From an uncultured Mollicutes bacterium (GTDB lineage Bacteria > Bacillota_I > Bacilli_A > Acholeplasmatales > JAEDCM01): DNA of 27,873 nt. The notes beneath the pieces are model-generated. The model searched no databases. It was given only the letters and a program-made list of their open reading frames with translations, and was not told the DNA's origin. Numbering within the stretch: position 1 is the first letter of the stretch; each line of letters starts with the position of its first letter. Shown here one piece after another: positions 22,642 through 27,873 of the stretch. A program made the translations under genes and the position numbers. The stretch covers positions 1-27,873 of the forward strand of contig CAMVDS010000011.1 in the NCBI GenBank assembly GCA_947166335.1, read 5' to 3'.

Positions 22642-23115
22642 TTATCTTTTCTTTACACCTTTACTCTTTAAGAATTCTGCAAGCCCTTCTTTATTGGCAT
22701 AAGGAACAGCAAGTAATTTATTAATATAGATTAAAATATATTCTTTTTTCTCTTTAAAAAATAACATTTCTTTATAAAAATGTTTAACATCTTCTATTTG
22801 AACATCACCATTAAAACTTACTATATTAACGTAGTCATCATAGAATGTGGCGTCTGATTCAATTGTTTTATTACTAAATTCTTTTACAGCTTTTACATAA
22901 GCAATAATATAAAATGCTCCTAAAACAGCAATTAACGCAAACATAAATGACAAAGCAAAGATATATTTATAATCAAAATCAAGTATTATTCTTAATACTT
23001 GTATAGTTACAAAAAGAATAGTTCCAACAATAAGAGAAATAATTCCTCCTACTAATTTTCCTTTAAAAACATTTTGTACTAATTCTTTATTTATTGTTGT
23101 ATGAATAGATTCCAT
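22642..23115 (-). CDS. YcxB-like small membrane protein
   Basis: A 157-residue protein with two membrane segments (about 22-45 and 51-75) and a C-terminal cytoplasmic domain with FYDDYVNIVSFNGDVQ, then IEDVKHFYKEMLFFKEKKEY and ILIYINKLLAVPYANK. That arrangement, two helices followed by a PH-like beta domain ending in a short 'ILxY.NK.xAVPY' strand, matches the YcxB-like family of Firmicutes, whose function is unknown. Own extended -10 promoter, GGGGTGA site and terminator. It lies downstream of two tRNA genes on the same strand but a terminator separates them. Confidence 0.7.
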   Translation of the reverse strand: MESIHTTINKELVQNVFKGKLVGGIISLIVGTILFVTIQVLRIILDFDYKYIFALSFMFALIAVLGAFYIIAYVKAVKEFSNKTIESDATFYDDYVNIVSFNGDVQIEDVKHFYKEMLFFKEKKEYILIYINKLLAVPYANKEGLAEFLKSKGVKKR

Positions 23116-23135
23116 ATATATTCACCCCGACTAAC

Positions 23136-23144
23136 ATTATAGCA
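23136..23144 (-). promoter_or_regulatory. Extended -10 promoter of the YcxB-like gene
   Basis: TGCTATAAT on the minus strand, 20 bases before the start codon, immediately after the T run of the tRNA terminator. Confidence 0.55.
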
Positions 23145-23145
23145 T

Positions 23146-23172
23146 AAAAAAAATAAAGCTTACATTGCTTTA
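23146..23172 (-). terminator. Terminator of the tRNA-Gln/tRNA-Leu unit
   Basis: Stem TAAAGC (23154-23159) and GCTTTA (23167-23172), 7-base loop, then eight T on the minus strand (23153-23146). It is 10 bases after the tRNA-Leu CCA end. Confidence 0.85.
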
Positions 23173-23182
23173 CTATTTTTAG

Positions 23183-23266
23183 TGGTGCGGGTGACAGGAG
23201 TCGAACCTGCATGCCTAAGGCGCTAGATCCTAAGTCTAGTGCGTCTGCCAATTTCGCCACACCCGC
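23183..23266 (-). tRNA. tRNA-Leu (anticodon TAG)
   Basis: An 84-base class II tRNA with encoded CCA. Acceptor GCGGGTG pairs with CACCCGC, anticodon stem and loop centre on CTTAGGA (anticodon TAG, reads CUA/CUN), a long variable arm CGCCTTAGGCATG precedes the T arm CAGG-TTCGACT-CCTG. It is the second gene of a two-tRNA unit, 28 bases after tRNA-Gln. Confidence 0.95.
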
Positions 23267-23294
23267 ATGTATAAGATAAAGTGGTAAGCAAAAG

Positions 23295-23368
23295 TGGCAG
23301 GGCCAGCTGGATTCGAACCAACGATGAAGGAGTCAAAGTCCTTTGCCTTACCGCTTGGCTATGGCCCT
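23295..23368 (-). tRNA. tRNA-Gln (anticodon TTG)
   Basis: A 74-base cloverleaf with acceptor AGGGCCA/TGGCCCT, D stem GCC/GGC, anticodon arm AAGGA-CTTTGAC-TCCTT (anticodon TTG), T arm GTTGG-TTCGAAT-CCAGC and an encoded GCCA end. It is the first tRNA of the unit and closely resembles Bacillus tRNA-Gln. Confidence 0.96.
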
Positions 23369-23396
23369 ATAGTGTCTTTTGTTTACCGCACTATCA

Positions 23397-23425
23397 ATTA
23401 TACATTTTTTAAATATGTTTTTCAA
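23397..23425 (-). promoter_or_regulatory. Promoter of the tRNA-Gln/tRNA-Leu unit
   Basis: TTGAAA (23420-23425), 17 bases, TATAAT (23397-23402) on the minus strand, about 29 bases before the tRNA-Gln 5' end. Confidence 0.8.
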
Positions 23426-23435
23426 CCATTATTTT

Positions 23436-23627
23436 TTATTTTTTTATTAATGCAAAATAATATATTAAGAAAGATGCTGCAAGAACTAGTATTATCGTAG
23501 ATAATGCTGACCCTCTTCTTATACTTCTTCCAAGAGCTTCATCCCTCTTCATTACATTCTTTCCAACGAATATACCCACAATAGGCATAAAGAATCCTAT
23601 AATAGACCATTTAATACTAAGCTTCAA
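23436..23627 (-). CDS. 63-aa membrane protein overlapping the GltD-like gene
   Basis: A short protein of unknown function with two hydrophobic segments (about 6-22, IGFFMPIVGIFVGKN, and 41-60, LSTIILVLAASFLIYYF) and a basic loop KRDEALGRSIRRGSA between them. It starts with TTG at 23627, inside the last codons of the GltD-like gene (11-base overlap). A strong AAAGGAGGT lies about 11 bases upstream, still within that gene, and supports this start; the only nearby ATG (23610) is in another frame. The FFMPIVGIFVGKNV pattern followed by a small-residue loop is common in little Firmicute membrane proteins. Translation is probably coupled to the flavoprotein. No terminator is clear behind it. Confidence 0.7.
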   Translation of the reverse strand: MKLSIKWSIIGFFMPIVGIFVGKNVMKRDEALGRSIRRGSALSTIILVLAASFLIYYFALIKK

Positions 23628-24978
23628 GGTATTCTTCTACCTCCTTTGCGCATTTAATTCCATCTTTAATAGCAAAAGCTGTAATTCCATTATTAATCAA
23701 TGCTTCGCCACATATAAAGACATTCTTACTATTTTTATGATGATTCTCATCAACTAACTTATTAACAACATCTATATCAAAATAGTTAATAAGATCTTCC
23801 TCAAAACCAATATTACCAATAGATATAATAACTACATCAATTGGAAATATTTGATCATGTTCCATTAATGTTGGTTTATTATCTATCCATTTTACTTGAC
23901 ATATTTTAACAGATTCAACACAAGTTTCTCCGTTTATTTCTCTTATTGTCATATTAAAACTTCTAGGATCCATTCCCATCTTACTTCTTGCTTCTAAGGC
24001 TGATTCATTATTGTTTATAGAATCATCTGGCATTGGCCAAGATGTTGTTCTTTTAAGAGGTGGCATATTTTTATAATCAACTGTAGCTACCATTTTAGCA
24101 TTTTCTCTAATTGCATAACTCATTACATCATTAGTAGTATCACCGCTACCTAAAATTAAAACACTTTTGTTTTCTAAAATATTAGATTTTCCCGTATCTA
24201 AGATATTATTTGTTACTTTTTTTAAATAATCAGTTGCATACATTACATTCTTTAAACCCATACCTTTAGTAACAAATCTTCTTTTTATAACACCACTTGC
24301 TATAACAAGTGCATCACTATCTTTTAATACATCCATAGGTGATATTACTCTTGTTACTTCTGTATCAGTTAAGAAATTAACCCCTTTTTTCTTTAACAAA
24401 TCTATTCTTTTCTTTAATATTTTTTTATCTAATCTCATATTAGATATTCCATAAAGAAGGGTACCACCAACTTCTTTTTCTTTTTCATAAACAGTAACAT
24501 TATATCCTTTATCAATTAAATAATTTGCGCATGCTAAACCAGAGGCTCCGCTGCCTATAATATTTATTTTCTTTTTGCTTAAAATGTTTACTTTTTCAGC
24601 GCTTGCTTTATTTAATCCATAATCCGCTAAAGTTCTTAAAATTTTTTTTATTTCTACTGGATTATTATCCTTACAATTTATACATGAATATTCACAGTAT
24701 CCTTTACAAACTCTTTCAGTTATTTCAGGAAAAGGATTATTCTTAGTTAATTCTTCATATGCTTCATCAAGTAAATCATATTTAAGTAAAGCAATAATCT
24801 TATTAATATCAATCTCTAGTGGACAACCTATATTAACGTTATTTACAAGCATATTCTTACTACAAAAAGATTCACTACAATTCATACATTTAGATATTAA
24901 TGGTTTAATATCATTAATGTTTAGAGGTGAATAAATTTCATCAAAATCTTTAATTCTATCAATTGGTCTTCTCAACAT
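23617..24978 (-). CDS. GltD-like NADPH-binding flavoprotein (glutamate synthase small-subunit family)
   Basis: In this family the protein takes electrons from NAD(P)H through FAD and two [4Fe-4S] clusters to a partner, classically GltB. The 453-residue product has the N-terminal cysteine domain (Cys31, 34, 39, 52 and Cys91, 95, 99, 102), the FAD motif GSGASG at 142-147 and a second Rossmann motif LGSGDTTND (about 270). Length is usual for GltD. It overlaps the GltB-like gene by 20 bases, with GAGGTG before its ATG. Odd points: FxRxTGRVCPAPCEGAC-type spacing is altered to ERVCKGYCEYSC, and the C-terminal FAD-contact 'GD' reads CGEAL, so Asp is replaced by Glu. With a diverged partner, glutamate synthase activity should not be assumed. 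Confidence 0.85.
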   Translation of the reverse strand: MLRRPIDRIKDFDEIYSPLNINDIKPLISKCMNCSESFCSKNMLVNNVNIGCPLEIDINKIIALLKYDLLDEAYEELTKNNPFPEITERVCKGYCEYSCINCKDNNPVEIKKILRTLADYGLNKASAEKVNILSKKKINIIGSGASGLACANYLIDKGYNVTVYEKEKEVGGTLLYGISNMRLDKKILKKRIDLLKKKGVNFLTDTEVTRVISPMDVLKDSDALVIASGVIKRRFVTKGMGLKNVMYATDYLKKVTNNILDTGKSNILENKSVLILGSGDTTNDVMSYAIRENAKMVATVDYKNMPPLKRTTSWPMPDDSINNNESALEARSKMGMDPRSFNMTIREINGETCVESVKICQVKWIDNKPTLMEHDQIFPIDVVIISIGNIGFEEDLINYFDIDVVNKLVDENHHKNSKNVFICGEALINNGITAFAIKDGIKCAKEVEEYLEA

Positions 24979-27873
24979 TCATCACCTCTTTAACGGCTTC
25001 ATTAAAGCTTAATCCGCTCTTTTCTCTTCCTTTTACTCTTCTAAGCATTGCCCCATAATTCTTTGGAACAACTTTAAAGAATAAATCAGTGTTAATATAT
25101 TTAGATAAAGCAAATGCTTTTTTAGATTTAGTTAAATCTTTAAGCTTATTTATTTGTTCAGATAGATATAATAAATCATCACCATCTATTTTTAAAATGT
25201 CTACTAACTTTTTATCTACCTTTGATTCTAAATTCTTCTTTTCATCATAAATATAAGCAATTCCACCAGTCATATTATAAGCAAAATTATCTCCTATTTC
25301 ACCTAAGCATATAACTACTCCATTAGTCATAAAGCTACATCCATAATCATCCATACCTAAAACTATAGCGGTTGCCCCATTATTTGCAAACGCAAAATAA
25401 CTTGATGCATAACCATCTATATAGACTAATCCTGAATTAGCTTTATATAATGCATTTTTACCTACTAAATAATTCTTCTCATCATTAATTTCATTTATAG
25501 AACTATTATAAATACATATGGTTCCACCATTTAATGATTTACCTAAATATTTTTGACATGTTCCATCTAATGTTAGATTAACATTACTATTTAAATACGA
25601 TCCAAAGTTATAACCAACATTTCCATTAATTCTTATGAATAATTTCTTATCAATATTATTTAAAGCTGCACCTATGTTATCAACTAATAAGGCATTACAG
25701 CTCATATCTGTAATACCAGATTTAGCGTTCTTTAAAATCATTTCTTTAACATTAGATTCTTCATGTACATATATTTCATGATTATCATTAAATCCGTTAA
25801 AGCCGATTAATGATGATATAACATGTGTTTCATAACTTAAAAATTCAATAAATCTATTTAAATATATATCATTACCATAATATTTTAAATTGCCAAATAA
25901 ACCATTTGGACATTTATAACATTTATTGTAATTCATACATCCAAGAGGTATTAAAATATTCTTTTTAAAGAAGAACCTATTAGAACCATTAATAGCCGCA
26001 TTAATAATATCATATGCGTTATTATAATCAGCTTCTAATGATAATAAAACATATTGTCTTAGATTCTTTTCTTTTAATTTTAAATCAGCTTCTTTTAATA
26101 AATTAATATCATCAATTATTAATTCATCAATACCCGAAGTTACATAATCTACAATGTTTTTTACGCTACTAACTTTAACCATTATAAAGGCATCTTTATT
26201 TATTTCTTTTAATTCTAATACTAGTGCTTTTAAATCTTTAAATGAATAAATATCAAAATAATTTTTTAGCCCAACAAAAGGTGTATTTGGCATAATTTTA
26301 TGCATATCAAACATCTTTTCATCAGTTAAGCTTATATTAGTAGAATCATCATAGAAATTAATCAAAATTTCCTTTGTATAATTAGTTTGGATAAATCTTT
26401 TATCTAATGTTGTTATATCCATATTAAAGGCTTTATTAAGGTATTTTCTAACATCTATTGATACTGGTAAAATACATCTAAATAAGCTTTTTATATAATC
26501 TTTTGAACATGCTTTATCAACTGATATTTCCCTCTTATAATTAAAGGAATTTGATAAGCATTTAGAGTAATCTAAATATTTATTATAATCATTAGATTTT
26601 AGAGCTTCTTCTAGTCTTATCAAAGCTAATTTATCCATTTTCTTATTAATTGTTTTATTAAATAAATTAGATCCTATAAATGATTTAATATAGTGGATTC
26701 CATAAGAAGCCATAAGCTTAGATAAATTATTTTTTAGATATCTGTTATATAAAGCAATACCATCTTCTTTTAGAACATTTTTAGCTTCTAATCCTTTTAA
26801 AACCATATAAGCCTTATATGGATATATTAAGCTTATACCTTGTGATAAATAATAAGCAAAATCTTCAAAACGATAATTTTTAGAAACCATAATAAAGCAA
26901 ACCTTTTTAGAATAAAGGTTTATGACATCACTATATAAATCAAATTCCTCATCGTTAATAATTATAATATCCATATTTTCTTTTACTAAATATTCTAAAT
27001 CATTATTATTTAGTTCACATATTTTAAATTCATTCTTTAATTTTAATATGTTTTCATATTCTACAAGCGATAAGAAAGTATTTTTAAAATAGATAGATTT
27101 TGTTAGGTTGATATTAGTATAAAACATATCTAGTCTAGTTTTTCTTACTGATGGATATAAACCATTTAAGAATGTTCTATAACTTATATTATCCTTGCAT
27201 ATTTCTATTAATTCTTCATTAAGTTCAAATAGTTCTTCGTAATTAGATATTCCGTCTTCTACTATAAATACATCATTTTCTCTTTTTTTAAATGTGCTTA
27301 ATACTTCATTTAATCTTTTAATAGTTTTTGTTTTTAAATCAATTTCTAAGAAGTTTTTAACACTATAGAACTTATTGACATTGAACATATTTAAATTACT
27401 ATTTGAAATATAGATATTTTTATCATTAAAGCCAATATAAACATCAAAAGCATTATCTTTTGAAATAACACAATTTAATTTCTCTCCATCTGTTGTAAGC
27501 ATATATAATGGGCCTTCAAATAGAGTATGAACTCTATTATAATAATCATTAAAATCGTTTTTATAGAATTCAGGTAATATTTGTAATACTATTTCTGAAA
27601 TATCTTTATTATAATTACTATTTAAATAATCTATTACATCTGCATAATAATTATTATTAAAATAAGCATCATTATATAGTTTTAAGAAACCTAATTTAGC
27701 GGAATTAAGATTTGAAATATCGCCTAAATAGGCGTTATTTTTATCTAATGAGTAATTATTACCACTATTAATAATAATGAAATTAGATAGATAATTATTG
27801 TTCATTAAATCTGTATTATTAATATCATTTGCTTCATAAACCATACATACATCCAAGTAATGACCTATCGTGT
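24959..27873 (-). CDS. Divergent glutamate synthase large-subunit-like protein, 5' end outside the window
   Basis: The frame is open to the right edge, so the gene is incomplete; a TTG at 27856 is only an internal codon. About 970 residues are visible. In order: the end of a GATase-like domain (ILPEFYKNDFNDYY, FEGPLYMLTTDGE; about 27870-27290), a central domain (GISLIYPYKAYMVL, NNLSKLMASYGIHYIKSF, where GltB has INPYLA and LLKVMSKMGIST; about 27280-26480), an FMN-barrel-like part (DIYSFKDLKALVLELKE; about 26470-25780) and a GXGXG beta-helix (VGKNALYKANSG, GCSFMTNGVVICLGEIGDNF; about 25760-25180). The barrel is about 230 residues instead of about 400. SGHDGGTGAS and the phosphate-binding DGGLKTG are absent, and the Fe-S cysteines are C-x5-C-x2-C instead of C-x5-C-x4-C. 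Homology is clear; activity is doubtful. Confidence 0.82.
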   Translation of the reverse strand, partial: TIGHYLDVCMVYEANDINNTDLMNNNYLSNFIIINSGNNYSLDKNNAYLGDISNLNSAKLGFLKLYNDAYFNNNYYADVIDYLNSNYNKDISEIVLQILPEFYKNDFNDYYNRVHTLFEGPLYMLTTDGEKLNCVISKDNAFDVYIGFNDKNIYISNSNLNMFNVNKFYSVKNFLEIDLKTKTIKRLNEVLSTFKKRENDVFIVEDGISNYEELFELNEELIEICKDNISYRTFLNGLYPSVRKTRLDMFYTNINLTKSIYFKNTFLSLVEYENILKLKNEFKICELNNNDLEYLVKENMDIIIINDEEFDLYSDVINLYSKKVCFIMVSKNYRFEDFAYYLSQGISLIYPYKAYMVLKGLEAKNVLKEDGIALYNRYLKNNLSKLMASYGIHYIKSFIGSNLFNKTINKKMDKLALIRLEEALKSNDYNKYLDYSKCLSNSFNYKREISVDKACSKDYIKSLFRCILPVSIDVRKYLNKAFNMDITTLDKRFIQTNYTKEILINFYDDSTNISLTDEKMFDMHKIMPNTPFVGLKNYFDIYSFKDLKALVLELKEINKDAFIMVKVSSVKNIVDYVTSGIDELIIDDINLLKEADLKLKEKNLRQYVLLSLEADYNNAYDIINAAINGSNRFFFKKNILIPLGCMNYNKCYKCPNGLFGNLKYYGNDIYLNRFIEFLSYETHVISSLIGFNGFNDNHEIYVHEESNVKEMILKNAKSGITDMSCNALLVDNIGAALNNIDKKLFIRINGNVGYNFGSYLNSNVNLTLDGTCQKYLGKSLNGGTICIYNSSINEINDEKNYLVGKNALYKANSGLVYIDGYASSYFAFANNGATAIVLGMDDYGCSFMTNGVVICLGEIGDNFAYNMTGGIAYIYDEKKNLESKVDKKLVDILKIDGDDLLYLSEQINKLKDLTKSKKAFALSKYINTDLFFKVVPKNYGAMLRRVKGREKSGLSFNEAVKEVMNVEKTN

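Noticed and set aside
23294..23500. Plus-strand open frame starting MAGPAGFEPTMKESKS
   Set aside because: It is the complement of tRNA-Gln and its flank. Peptides of this AGPAGFEPT type are a known artefact of translating tRNA genes.

Overview
The window looks like a chromosomal segment of an AT-rich, Gram-positive-type bacterium in the Bacillota/Mycoplasmatota area (Erysipelotrichia, RF39-like or a related gut lineage). Support: very low GC, Asn/Lys-rich proteins, strong AGGAGG-type ribosome binding sites, sigma-A-like TTGACA/TATAAT promoters, short intrinsic terminators after most transcription units, lipobox lipoproteins instead of outer-membrane receptors, and UGA used as a stop (for example the FecCD permease ending at 12081), so the code is not the Mycoplasma one. 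The lineage is inference. There is no CRISPR array, rRNA, transposase, integrase or phage structural gene.

Layout. 1-3.75 kb: a minus-strand serine operon, promoter - serC - serA - DUF1015 protein. 3.8-6.8 kb: a divergent histidine phosphatase (possible phosphoserine phosphatase), a multi-spanning membrane protein, an alpha/beta hydrolase and a four-repeat DUF1508 protein. 6.8-10 kb: an accessory-looking stretch of small genes, mostly with their own terminators: a 98-aa orphan with a structured leader, a 140-aa orphan, a four-unit treble-clef zinc protein (DUF4379-like), and a two-gene unit with a DUF6935-like protein. 10-16.85 kb: a minus-strand seven-gene operon for iron-compound uptake: large repeat lipoprotein, solute-binding lipoprotein, two FecCD permeases, FecE-type ATPase, then a Sel1-repeat protein and a small membrane protein. 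It has a palindrome at its start site.

16.9-21.4 kb: tRNA-Glu(CTC), a small membrane protein, a 41-codon remnant of a multidrug-type ABC exporter lying in frame behind the stop of an FtsX-type permease, its LolD/MacB-type ATPase, and a divergent TetR regulator. Three copies of one palindrome sit between regulator and transporter, so this is very probably a self-contained TetR-controlled efflux or lipid-extrusion module. 21.4-23.4 kb: an iron-type alcohol dehydrogenase, a YcxB-like membrane protein, tRNA-Leu(TAG) and tRNA-Gln(TTG). 23.4-27.87 kb: an overlapping minus-strand unit encoding a strongly diverged glutamate-synthase-like large subunit (runs off the right edge), a GltD-like flavoprotein and a 63-aa membrane protein.

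The most unusual item is the GltB/GltD-like pair. The overall GltB domain order is readable, but the FMN-barrel signature loops are missing and the Fe-S cysteine spacing is altered, so it may be a new or degenerating enzyme. The iron operon with its unexplained 547-aa lipoprotein, the TetR operator triplet and the ABC exporter fossil are the next best leads.
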